64,000 nt of DNA from NCBI RefSeq assembly GCF_023065955.2, contig NW_026622997.1, positions 6,682,001-6,746,000 of the forward strand, written 5' to 3'. Each line of letters starts with the position of its first letter. Within the stretch, counting starts at the first letter, position 1. The notes under the pieces are model-generated. The model had not been told where the DNA came from, ran no database searches, and saw nothing but the letters and a program-made list of their open reading frames with translations. Positions 45,645 through 56,804 of this stretch are shown here, one piece after another. The translations under genes and the position numbers were made by a program. The DNA comes from Ursus arctos (taxonomy: Eukaryota > Chordata > Mammalia > Carnivora > Ursidae).

Positions 45645-47320
45645 ACGTGACTGGTTTCATTTCCTTGTGTTCCCATTTTCATTAGTGCCACTTCTACCAT
45701 ACATACTTAAGTCTTATTTGTCCATCTCTATTTTATACCGAGGTATGAGGCAATAACCATGGTGAGGTTTAATTAATTACTTGCAGAATGTAAAGACAGA
45801 TGCAAAATTTCAAATGGAGAGACATTCCTGGAATTTTCTTGTTGATCACTATTGGGTTTGTGGCTGTAGACCAAGCTTCTTGAGAGTGTTTCATGCCGTT
45901 ATATACGGTTAAGTATATAACTGTATCTCTCTAATCCTAGATGTGGTTGGATATACATGTATAACAATAACACTAAAGGAAGTACATTTCCAACTTAAAA
46001 AAAAGAATAAAAAATAAGTACTGCTGAATGGCACTATTTAGAAAAAGAGGAACTTACTTTGTTGAGACTTTCAAGATTATCCTTTTCTCCAAACGTATTT
46101 AAAGGCCAGGGTGGCAGGAATTAAATTGAAGCCAACGTTACAAAATAACTACTATATAAATGAATAATTTCAAAAAATAAATCCTAATCAGGCTCACACT
46201 TCTTTGTACTAGGGCACGCTCTCTCCCTGTGTGTGTCTCTGTGCATTGATACACATACATATGCATGTCTACCTTTGTCTGTATCTATGTCTGTGTCTCT
46301 CCTTCAGGTATATTTAGTTAAGTTTAGGTCCTTGTCTTTTTTTCTTTTTCCAAGATGATTTTACATCAGTAATTTCTATGAACACATCTGGTATTTCTTT
46401 ACAGCCTGAATTTACTTAATGTTATATCTCATGAAGGAAGGATTTATGCTTTTTAAACATAAATTCATTTTATTTTCCCTAGGCTCCTCCCTCTTTACTC
46501 AAAGCTGATGATTTCTTAAACCAAAATGGTTGGTCAGAATCCAATCAAGAATATAACGGCAACTGAGTAAATAAAACCATGAAGTAAGTGTAAAATATTA
46601 GTGTCCAGACATCTGAGATGTATGTGGCTACTATGAACCTTCCACAGCTGTACCGACCTGGAGCTCACATGGTTCCCCAGATTTAACAGGACCCATTACC
46701 AGTAAGAGTTTTATTTGCTTAATAAATTACATACTAAAGCACAATAGCCTAGGTTCATGGCTGTAAAATTGCCAAATATTGTCAATGACCACTCTCTGGT
46801 CATAAATAACAAAATAATCTATGACTCATTGGATTTTTGATTCCCAGGGCAATTCTTTCTCGCCATTACTCAAAAATGTAAAAAAGTGCCTCTGCGTGGC
46901 ATTTTATGGAGGTTATAAATTACTCAAAGGAGATGACATAGGACAGATTTGTAGGCCGAGTAACAGGAACCAGCCAACCAAATGTGTAAATTAAAGAACT
47001 AGTGACAAAGAAGAGGGCTAGTGAAAGAATTCTGAAATCCTAAGAATAGACCGGGATTAACTATGAAAAGAGAAGAGGAGAATGGAACGAAAGTGATGCA
47101 AAAACCACTCGTGGGACATTTGTGCTAACGGTTCGGGGCAATGCATTAAAATAATTGAACCATCACCTGGTGACTTCAAAGGGTTTACCTTGAAATATAT
47201 TTTATATTTGCAATCTTATTTGAATATATCAAGGGTAGATACTGATATCTAACAGGTGCCACACAGACCAATCTTGAAAGCTTATTTTTAATAACTAATA
47301 ACAATTTCCAAATGTGGTTA
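45645..47320. other. Unique AT-rich DNA with TG-rich patch
   Basis: No exon is recognised. A degenerate TG/TC-rich patch lies at 46208-46305. Parts near 46030-46180 and 46780-47170 are repeat-free with TAAT and ATAAAT cores and may be regulatory. Confidence 0.45.
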
Positions 47321-47324
47321 ATAG

Positions 47325-47850
47325 TTCCTTCCTTTAGGCATCTACCACGTACTGAACAGTTGCTGTGTGCTCTCCCCACAAGGCCGGTGGCTCAGGTATT
47401 GAAATTAACAAGACACAGCCCTGCCGCACCCTGGAAAAGCTCAGAGTCCGCAGAAGAGAGAGATGGTTAAATCAGCAATCACACACACAAGCCCTGAGCT
47501 ATCACAGGGAAGGCCCCTGCACAGGATGGTGTAGCCTCAGGGTACCTAACCTAACTGGGCTGGAGATGGGGGAGGCAGGCTCGGGAGACGGTTGCTGGGC
47601 AGTATAGTACGAGGAAGTCGGGGCGCTAATGACGGAGAAACAGTTTTCTGGGCAGATGGAACAGGGTGAATAAAAGAGGCATGAAGAGACAGCCCAGGGA
47701 ACAGATTGGGAGAAGTGAGGGGTGGGGAAGGTAAGGGGGCAATTACCATGGAGTTTCCTCTGCCAAAGAAGAGGGCTGGCATTACCCTGCAGGCAAGCAG
47801 GGCAATGACAAGATCAGATCGGCATCTAGAAAGACTGTTCTTTCCTCACC
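47325..47850 (-). repeat. L2 LINE fragment, antisense, extended
   Basis: In order it shows 'ggcatctaccacgtactg', 'acaagacacagccctgccgcaccctgg', 'aaagctcagagtccgcagaag', 'gggaaggcccc', 'gaacagggtgaataaaagaggcatgaagag' and 'caatgacaagatcagatcggcatctagaaagactg' (each in part). This is one of the longest L2 copies in the window, about 500 bp. Confidence 0.7.
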
Positions 47851-47854
47851 ATGG

Positions 47855-48688
47855 CTAATTTCATTATAGCACCATTTAATCAGTCAAGCATTTTTAGCTT
47901 TTAAACAGAAGAATCTTGGAAACTAAAAATTTATCTTTGTGAAAAGTAATTGTGAAAACCAGAACAGAACAGACTTGATTATACTCCTCCTATATGCACT
48001 GAACATGGAGGAGGAGTCCAACGATTTTCTGTGGAAATGGAAGGTGTCCGTTTCACAGCGATAGCTTAGGCACACGCAGAGATGTGTTGCTTTTTACATG
48101 TCTTGATTGCTCCCTCTCCTTTCATTGTTTTTTACTTTTTCCCCCCTCCCTCAGTATTCCACAGAATGATCTGTAATGGTTTTAGGAGGATTCTGACACA
48201 TGAAGTAGAATCATGCTACATAGTTTTTCTTGTGTTAAGAAGATACAGTTTTAAAATATTCTTTTAGTCTCTTGATTACTTTGGCTACAAAGACATTGCT
48301 CTGCTGGGTAAACTCTCATGCCCCACTGAGGTTGAAATGATGAAGTAATTATTTAAAAACTGCCACCCTTGTCAAAGAGAAACATGTCCTATTTCATAGG
48401 GGCCATCTAAGCATATAATCTTGAGGTCTTCTCTAATATTCAGCATGATGCTATGAAGTTTGAACTGCCTTGAATAGACATTTTGACAAACAAGTCATGT
48501 AAGTATTATCAGCTAAGTTTTATTCACGTTTTTGTTTCTTACAATTTCTGGTGATATACTGCACATAGTAGATGATTCAAAACATCTTGAACAAGTGAAG
48601 GAAATGAGTTTTGCTGTTCCTTACAGATCATTACATTTTAGTGTATCTTTAATGTAAAATTTTATGTGTACAATAACTGTCAAGATTT
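47855..48688. other. Unique AT-rich DNA
   Basis: No exon or named repeat is recognised. Confidence 0.45.
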
Positions 48689-48700
48689 TGATTATTTTTT

Positions 48701-48901
48701 ATTTTTTAAAAGATTTTATTTATTTATTTGACAGAGATAGAGACAGCCAGAGAGAGAGGGAACACAAGCAGGGGGAGTGGGAGAAGAAGAAGCAGGCTCC
48801 CAGCGGAGGAGGGAGCCCGATGCGGGGCCCAATCCCAGGACCCTGGGATCACACCCTGAGCCAAAGGCAGACGCTCAACGACTGAGCCACCCAGGCGCCC
48901 C
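48701..48901 (-). mobile_element. Can-SINE with target-site duplication
   Basis: This well-preserved minus-strand element has AAAAGATTTTATTTATTTAT, then GACAGCCAGAGAGAGAGGGA, GGAACACAAGCAGGGGGAGT, GGGAGCCCGATGCGGGG and the head ACTGAGCCACCCAGGCGCCC. Flanking TGATTATYTTTTA copies begin at 48689 and 48902. It shows the arctoid-like body form most clearly. Confidence 0.97.
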
Positions 48902-49029
48902 TGATTATCTTTTAACTAAAGACCTCCATAATATTTTTGGGAACTTGGTGGAAAGAGGTGTCTTGCCTCCTGTTACAACAAGCATGGGAACATCCACACG
49001 CATAATCTTTGTGCCTCATTGTAAAATGC

Positions 49030-49080
49030 AATACTGCTAATCCTCTACTGTCACTGTACATAGTAGGAACTCAATGTGTG
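49030..49080 (+). repeat. L2 3'-end scrap
   Basis: 'tcctctactgtcactgtacatagtaggaactcaatgtgtga' in part matches the terminal 'cacagtgcctggcacatagtaggtgctcaataaatg' of L2. Confidence 0.55.
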
Positions 49081-49264
49081 ATGAGAGGGACATACTGGTT
49101 TATATCCTATTCTGCTATCTGCCATTCTCTGAATAAGTTTGATGGTCGACTAACCTAAGGGCTATGCCTAGAGGATTCTCTTTGAATATCTAACACAAAC
49201 CTACTGGAAATTAGGTACCTAACTATAAAATGCTTTGCTTCTGTAATTTTAGAATTAGAAGCTC

Positions 49265-49640
49265 TGATAGTCATTCATCTTATTCATCCAACTAATGTTA
49301 TAAGCACCTATGTTTCAGGTACAGTGCTGGATATATGAAAATAATGATACCTTCCTACTGTCATGGGAATCACAGTGAAGTAGGAGAAGAGAATTATAAG
49401 TAAGTATGATAAATGCTAAAATACAGGTCAGTATACCGTGTTACGGAAGCACAGTGGAGGAAGAAAGGATTCTGAATAGGATAAAAGGTGGGTTGGAGCA
49501 AAATTCAGAAAGGTACAATTTTAGTTGAGGCCCCGGTAGAATGAAGAAGTGCTCATGAGCCAGAGAGGCTGTGATACCCAGCACGGTAAAGGGTACAGCA
49601 AAGGTATAAGGGACTGAAAACACTGATAAGTTAAAGGAAT
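49265..49640 (-). repeat. L2 LINE fragment, antisense
   Basis: The order 'attcatcttattcatccaac', 'agcacctatgtttcaggtacagtgctgg', 'gataccttcctactgtcatggg', 'gatgaaa...gctcatgagcc' and 'agagaggctgtgatacccagcac' fits an antisense L2 (each phrase partial). Confidence 0.65.
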
Positions 49641-51825
49641 GCCAGTGCTCCTTGTGATTCCTGTAAAGAGCACATGAAAAGAGATTTGAGTCAATACATT
49701 GGGACCAGATGATGATTTACCGAGGACTTGAAACTTTCTGAAGCTAACGGTGGATTGAGAAAAGTAGGGAAAACCAGAGGTTCCCAGTGTGAGTAGCTGT
49801 ACAGTCTTCTAGGAAATCCAGGAGGAAGATATGAGGGAGAAAAAGAAGAGAGGACAGGGAAAGGGAAGGGAAGGGGGCGTGCGGAAGACTAGCAGTGGAG
49901 GAACAAAAGGGCAAGCCAGGGGAGGACAGAGAGGAGAAGAGAAGAAGGAAAGGCAGGTCAGACGGGAGCACAACTAGATTCCCAGTCCCTAAATCCAGGT
50001 GGGCTGACCTAGAAGCTACAAGTGAGGGGCCTGGCCCTGCAGCTCTAATGTGGGTGAGCAGCCAGGTTTGGGACCCTGGTGTGAATTCTCAGACTCACTG
50101 AGAGGGAGGCAGGCTCTGTTTTTTATCTGTTTTTGAAACAAATAAAGTCCCAGTTGGATATAAACTTCTTAGACTCCAGGGCAAAAAGAATGTACCCTGG
50201 GAAGGGAACTTTTTTTTTTTTTTTTTTGCTAGACCTTTCCTTGTTTTATCTCTTTGATAATCCTCTGTAACTATACTTCTAAAATGAGGTATCAAGTAAC
50301 ATTTTTTGTTTTTAAGATTCTCAGGAAAGAATAAAAACTAATACATACCTAATAAATAATTATTTTAAAGGGTTCTTTACATGAAAGTTCATAAGAGAAA
50401 CCCAGAACTCAACTGCCAAAGTGAAGTTATTTTAGGAACCACCATTCCTAAGTAATTCCTATCATCATCTGACTTGAGAAAAAGAAAGAACTCTTATGGG
50501 CTTCCTTTTTCATTTGAAAACTTTACATGATGTCCCGGGAGACAGACAGAATCATAAAATCCCTAAAGAGGTGCCTTGGGGATAATTAGTTCTAGATAGC
50601 TAATAATGTATGCTTGAGAAAACAGAGACAGCTCCAGAGGTTTTAATAAGAGCATCTTTCCAAGGATTACAACATTCCCACAGGACACTTAAGATCCTTA
50701 AGTAAGAGAGAAGAAGCAATTCACTGACTTTTCCTTAAGTCATGAAGCTCTACTAACTTGTGCTCTTCGTGTATGATTTAAAACAAAGAGTCTTTTTGAA
50801 ATTTTTCTTAGTGCAATTCAACCAAATACAGAATTGTTCATCCTATTGTTTGATAATTGGAAACTGAAATATCAGGGGGAAAAACACAGAATAAATTCCA
50901 TGCATTGTTTAATATAGATAGTAATATTCAGCTTCATATAAAAGAATGTAGAGATTGAATAATAAAACACAACTGCTTCACGTGAGCACATTTTGAAAAT
51001 CTAGCATTATGGACGCTGCGCTGTACTCCAAAGGGAGCTGGGTGCTCGACAGCAACCTGAAACCCATTCATCCTTTCTGTGCTTCCATTTTCATTTCAGC
51101 AGGGTCCCACATATTGATGAGGAAAACTAATACTGACCACTTAATTTTATACCAAATCAGAGTCTCAGTCTAGTGTTAGAGTCTGATTAAATCTACCTTG
51201 GCCGCCAGAAGGTTTTTAGCTAGCATCACCACTGGGGAGGTTTTCACTCTCCTCATTCATAGGACTGTCTGTAGCAGAGACAGGAACTTTTTTTTTTTTT
51301 TAACAAAGAAAAAGCATCCCACTTTCAAAGGACTGAGGCTAGAGTGGCCTTTTTTATTTTTTCCCTTTCTAGAAGTGTACATTTTGGGACCAGAAAGACT
51401 ATTGGAACATTATGAAAAGTCTTATAATGTCTTCAACATTAATACCCAAGATAAGGGTACGCAAAGGAAAAAAAAAAAAAGTGCAGCTGCCTTTGGAACA
51501 TTCAGGACCACCCAAGCTGTATTCTCTAAGTTTGTTGATGTGCTATATTAGGCGAAAGAGCAATTTAAACATGAGGGATATTATGAAGACTTAAATAATG
51601 TAAGATTTAATAATATAAAGCAGCCACTTAATGTCTACAGTTTTAAAGAGCTCTCAACTGGAAGAAGAGCAGATTTAATTTGAAGGCATTTTCTGTTTTT
51701 TTTTTTTTTTAAAGACATGAATGTGTGTGTTGTGTACGTATATATATATACATTCAAAGTTCACTTATATGAAACAACTCTGCTTTGCAATTCAGTCTCT
51801 ACACTTGTTTATGCAAAACCAATTA
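49640..51825. other. Purine-rich then AT-rich unique DNA
   Basis: A GA-rich low-complexity region lies at about 49820-49970. T runs occur at 50209-50227, 51288-51301 and 51695-51712, with an A run at about 51468-51481. I see no exon. The 117-codon frame at 51198-51551 runs across A and T tracts and has no domain. Confidence 0.45.
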
Positions 51826-51829
51826 AACT

Positions 51830-52420
51830 ACTGGCATTTATTTTATGATTCTGTAAAACTTCCTGATGTTTCAGTTTCCAATTAAAAAAATGATAGGATG
51901 AACAGTTCTGTACTTAGTTGAATTTTACTAAGAAAAGAGAACTATTTATTTTAAATCCAATATGAGAAGAACACATCGCGTTTGGGGACAACAGAAGGCA
52001 CGCAATAAAATACCATAAATTCTAAGACAAAACAAACACGACTATGTCCTGAAGTAGCCCTCTGGCACGGGTCAAATCCCCCATGTCTCTAGCACATCTC
52101 TCACATAGAAAGGTGGGACTTTTCTGTATGGTGGAATACTTTAGATAATTTAAGACAATTGTTTTTTCCGTGCATGAATTGCCTGCAATAAAAAAGCAAT
52201 TCATTTAATAACAAGAAAAATCAACAATTTACCTTAGGTTTGAGGCAAGTTTAAAGTGTTAGTCAGTCAGCCCTATAAATACATTTCAACCCAACAAGTT
52301 ACACATGCAAACAAGTACAGAATAAGTAATATTTTCACAAAGTCAACATTAGATAACTCAATTACTTTTGGTAGAAAATTTCAGTGTCTTTGCTTTTGCT
52401 ATTAAATTCTAAATGAAGGC
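51830..52420. promoter_or_regulatory. Candidate conserved regulatory element
   Basis: A repeat-free AT-rich block contains ATGAATTGC (52174-52182) and its exact reverse complement GCAATTCAT (52196-52204), giving a 9-bp stem with a 13-bp loop. A CAATTG E-box-like core and several TAAT cores are nearby. This is inference from appearance. Confidence 0.3.
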
Positions 52421-52424
52421 TACT

Positions 52425-53190
52425 TGTGGGTCTGGCCTTATTGATCACACATGAAAAGGTGCCTGGACATAGGCAAGAGCCCTATATCTATCTATGGGTT
52501 TGAAAGGAAACATTAATTCATCTTGGAGAATAAAGCTATGGAATAATCTATTTCCGGGAAAGTAAGAGAAAATTAGTCTGATTTTTTGTTCTTCTCTTTT
52601 GTGATGGCCTGCCCACATGCTTTCAAACATCTTTTATTAAAAAGGATCAATAAAGACCATTCGAGTGAGATTTAAAAATAAACCCATTCCCATTCACACA
52701 AGGCAAGGAATAAGCCTTTCGATTCCTCAATTCCTCTCCTATTTTCTTTCCTTCTTCCTTCTTTTTTTTTTTTAATAAAAAGTACATGGGTAGTAAAAAG
52801 GCCAAGGTAAGTTCTATAGATAACTTACTATTTAGTTGGTGCAACTGTTTTTGATGGCCCTCTGCCTGTTTATACATTACATTGATGTCCAGCTTTGTTT
52901 TTACTCTTCCAGATTTCTTTCACAAAAAAACCCAGTCTGACAGAATATTGCATAATAAAGAGGAAATGAAAACTTCAGCTGGGAAAAAAAAAGTCTTTGT
53001 TCATGACACCAAATACCTCTCATATCTCTAATATAGTATACTTGCTAATAATGCCAGCTACTTGGAATGAGAAATAAATGAATAAGAGTGCTTACTGTCC
53101 CACAGGTGCGGGCACAGAGCTGAGAGGGAGGCTTGTACTTCCAGCTTTGATCTGACATTGACTTGGTGGGCAAGAGGAGCGAGAGTGGGT
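52425..53190. other. Unique AT-rich DNA
   Basis: No exon or named repeat is recognised. There is a TTCC/T-rich patch at 52746-52773. Confidence 0.4.
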
Positions 53191-53194
53191 CAAC

Positions 53195-53262
53195 AAGTAA
53201 TCATTTATTCATTTATCCATCTGTTCAATATTCGTGAGAGCCTACCACGTGCTTAGCTCTAG
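53195..53262 (-). repeat. L2 3'-end fragment, antisense
   Basis: 'aatcatttattcatttatccatctgttcaatattcgtgagagcctaccacgtgctta' in part is the antisense L2 end (attcattcaacaaatatttattgagcgcctaccatgtgcc). Confidence 0.7.
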
Positions 53263-53289
53263 ATGACACTTATGGAAGATATGCAATGG

Positions 53290-53495
53290 GCTAGCAGCTT
53301 TATCTGCATTTATCTTTGTACCATCTTAATAGAAGTAATATTTTTACGACCTACTTTAGATGGGGAAACTGAGGTTCAAAGAGTGTATTTAGCGATCTTA
53401 AATCACATCAACCAAGGATTGAGCTATGACTGCATCCCAATTTTGTCTCATTTCAAAGCCCAGGAGCTCTTGATGACTACATTGTGCTGATTCCA
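53290..53495 (-). repeat. MIR SINE, antisense
   Basis: The antisense order 'catcttaatagaagtaatat', 'ctttagatggggaaactgaggttcaaagag', 'gatcttaaatcacatcaacc', 'gagctatgactgcatccc' and 'aaagcccaggagctcttg' (in part) matches MIR. It directly follows the antisense L2 end. Confidence 0.82.
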
Positions 53496-53499
53496 CAAA

Positions 53500-55335
53500 A
53501 CACAACTGTTAGATGTATTCACGTACGATAGCAGCACCTCTTCTGAAATACAGGTATCATCCAGAGAGGTAACATGCCCGACTGCTATTGGTAATTCATA
53601 GTATATTGTAAAACATGTTGCTATGTCTTCTACTTTTCTATAACTTTAATATAAAAATAATACATTCTCATTGTAATAAATCAAAGGACACAGAAGCATC
53701 TCAAGAGTTAAGAGGCTTTCTCTTCTTTCAAACAAAGTTGAATTCAACTAATTAACCAGTGTTCAAAGTTTGGTATTTTTCTGTTCATTCCTTTTTCTCT
53801 GCTCATGCTAACTGCAATGAATAAACACAGACATAGTTTTTTATAAAGCAGTAAAATTTTTTCTTTTTCTCTTTTGATCATAGATGCTGCTTCAATGGGA
53901 ATTTCAACAGAGGGGTGGTGATAGGGTTTTGGAAGACCAGAGAAACTGCCAGAGGAAAGTAGGTCTGGGTGGAGTTATCAGAGTTCAACATTTCATCAAG
54001 AAAACATATTTTTCCTTTCTTGTCAGGTGCTATCTAGAAAATTAGTCATTAGTAAATTAGCAGTGACTACACATAATAGCAGCGTGACTATATATAAGCT
54101 GGTGTCTACACACATATATTTAATAAATTGCTCTCCCTCATATATAAATACACATGATGCTACTGATAGATTGCAATCTAGAACATGCCTTCCTGTTCCA
54201 ATACAAATGGGTCTGCATTTTCTTTTAACTTGGCAGGGTTAAAAAACAGACTCGTCATAAGTGTGTAATGTCTTGAACTAAAATAGACTTCCTTAATGAT
54301 TTGTTTTCTCCAATTTCACCACAAAATGTAATGCAGCCAACAAAAGAACTATTCTTCCCCCACGTATAATAACATGTTATTCAACAATCATGTAAGAAAG
54401 CCTATACATAAGACTGCCAAGGATCTGAAATTGAGTTTCTAACTGAAATGTTTGGGAAGAAATTTTTTTTGAAGTTTCACTCCAAGGCTTTGAGTGAAGT
54501 GATGTAAATATCTAGGAATATACAGTTTGCTTTACTACTGTAACATGCTTACAGAAGTAGTTACGGTTTACTTTATAACATGGGTCACTGAAAACATTAA
54601 CCATAAAAACATATAAAAACACAAACAAGTTCTCAGTAGCCCATTTACTTTGCAGCAGAACAAACAATTTAATTGCTTCTGTCCCTGTAGGGGCGAACAG
54701 CTCCTGATGAAGTTGGGTCAGGAGCACCCCTTGGCTCTTGTGGAGCTTATAACCTGCATGCCATTCACCCCGACTCTCTCAAGACATCAAAGGAGCCACA
54801 CCTCAGCAAGTAGGTAAGAGCCTGGGTAAGAGAAGAAAAGGGAACCCTGGCCCAGTATACCCTAAAGGAAATGATAATGAAATTAAGTATGCTTTTTTTT
54901 TTTTTAAGGAGAACTGCAAAAGAAAGAAAGATTACAATGTTATAAAAGCTAACAAAAGAGAGAGAAAGTGAATCCACTAGTTTTCTAAAAGATAGACTTA
55001 GTCTTATAATTTACCCCATAATCACGAGCCCAACAGAAAATCATAAAACTACAGAATACTGAAGCATATAAATACAATCATCTGAATGTACATTAATGCA
55101 TGTTTATGGTATAAATACAACGATGGATATCAATATTACCAAAAATGTATGTATCTCCTGAATTTGTTATATATTTGGGAAACATAACTGGGTAAATTAA
55201 AACGTAACAGCCAAGAACATAGTTAATGAATCTTAAACATTGGAGTATCAAGGACAGACTGTTGTAAAGACTGAAAGTCAGGTTTCTCTAAATAAAAGTT
55301 TTCTCCCAAGTGGGGGAAAAAAATGCTACCTGGTG
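53500..55335. other. Unique AT-rich DNA
   Basis: No exon is recognised. There is a T run at about 54893-54905. A phrase near 53650-53690 (aaaataatacattctcattgtaa) resembles an old interspersed repeat I cannot name. Confidence 0.4.
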
Positions 55336-55336
55336 T

Positions 55337-55365
55337 GGTAGTGGTGGTGGTGGGGGGACTGGTAC

Positions 55366-55402
<37 letters not shown>
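55337..55402. repeat. (TGG)n-like patch plus (CA)n microsatellite
   Basis: A TGGTGG-rich patch (about 55337-55357) is followed by an almost perfect CA run (about 55367-55402) with one CG interruption. Confidence 0.93.
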
Positions 55403-55403
<1 letters not shown>

Positions 55404-55494
55404 TTTATATCATACATGGAACGTACATATAATGGAGGTAACACACATATATACATGCACTAAGTCTAAAAGATAAGTGCATTTTTGCATTTTG

Positions 55495-55590
55495 GAGTTA
55501 GGTGGGGAGCCTGGGTTTGAATCTCAGACCCACTATTTGCCACTTACAGTCTTAGGTAAGTCACTTCACCCTTTGCCTCATGGAAGATGT
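55495..55590 (+). repeat. MIR SINE core
   Basis: The sense order 'gagcctgggtttgaatctcag', 'cccactatttgccacttac', 'cttaggtaagtcacttcacc' and 'tttgcctcat' is a clear MIR centre. Confidence 0.88.
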
Positions 55591-55594
55591 CTGC

Positions 55595-56720
55595 TCCTTG
55601 AAAGATATTTCCTTATATTCATTTTAGAGTCTGTACTTTGGGTTAGGTTTCTCACAGAGACAAGAACATGACAGGTAGAAGCCGTGGGGGTAATGTTAAA
55701 GAAAATAAAATAGTATGCTACAAATTAGGAATCCTCATGCTAAGCGAAAACTACTGCTGCAATTCTGAGTATTTATTTTGGCAATGTGCACAATAATAAA
55801 TATATATGTCATACAAAAACTTCTGTCTAGCACTAATATAAAAGCCCTCTGATAATATAACCATTATTTGGTGAAATTGCATATTTCCTAATCTGTTGTT
55901 ATAGTTTATTAGCTATGTATCTTTGACTCAGCATTAATGAGATGAAACCTAACAAGCTTGAAAACATTAAGCATAAATTGTAAATGGGCAAAAAGAACTT
56001 GGGGCAGTTATCTGCTATCCATGTGTTACTGAAAGGAGAGGCATGAACTTTATTAGGAAAAAAGTAAAATGTGGATAAAGAATCTTTCGTAATAAAAACA
56101 TACACATAAAAAGTATTGGATTTCACAATCAAAATCCAATGAGAATTCTCCCGCTTTGGCAGTCAAACAAAAATTCCAGGAAAATAGTTTAAATTCCCTT
56201 CACAAAGTTCAAATGTACCTATTGGTTAACTTGCAAATATAAGAACTAATACTTTGGTATAGATATCTGACCATCATGCTTGCTTCTGTGCCCTATAAAA
56301 CTCAGAATGTTTTTTGCATTTAATATATTTAACATGCAATTATGATTACAGCATCCAACATCTATTTACTTAATGTAATTTCATACAGATGTATTATAAC
56401 CTCCTAGAATTCTATTTAAACTTTAATATAAACAGTTCACCTAGAGGGATAAATGGTATTCATGATTATTTTTGGGAGAAGAATGTTTTAAAGAAGGGGA
56501 TAACTTGATAATGAATTAAAGAATAAGTCCATTTAATTTCTAAAATTCTGATAAGCATAACTTACATAATGCTCTATAATATAAAGTGTGCAGCTTTTAA
56601 AAAATCATGCATTCCCCTAAATTCATATTTTAAAAATACAAATTATCAATTAGGATTTCTCTGCCTGTAAGCCTGAAGAACACTCTGGCTGGTCAATAGG
56701 TCGTTCTGCACATGTGGGTA
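55595..56720. other. Unique AT-rich DNA with regulatory-looking block
   Basis: No exon or transposon is recognised. The 55900-56160 part is repeat-free and includes a perfect 9-bp inverted repeat at 56115-56140. Confidence 0.45.
56115..56140. repeat. Short perfect inverted repeat with inverted CCAAT cores
   Basis: ATTGGATTT (56115-56123) and AAATCCAAT (56132-56140) are exact reverse complements separated by 8 bp. Each arm contains a CCAAT core (ATTGG/CCAAT), facing each other. Confidence 0.75.
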
Positions 56721-56724
56721 AGGG

Positions 56725-56800
56725 CCTCAGCTGGGAACCTGACCCTGGTGTTCCAGCTCAGACCCCACTGTCATTAACCTGCTTTGTGACTTCAATGAAG
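56725..56800 (+). repeat. MIR SINE fragment
   Basis: 'ctggtgttccagctcagaccccactgtcattaacctgctttgtgacttcaatgaagt' in part matches the MIR centre (tgggttccagtcc...gccactaactngctgtgtgaccttgagcaagt). Confidence 0.6.
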
Positions 56801-56804
56801 TTGC

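Noticed and set aside
50020..50100. MER5A-like segment
   Set aside because: Only scattered words match, and no terminal repeat could be aligned.
52839..52862. MADE1-like mariner start (TTAGTTGGTGCAA)
   Set aside because: The similarity stops after about 13 bp and there is no inverted partner.
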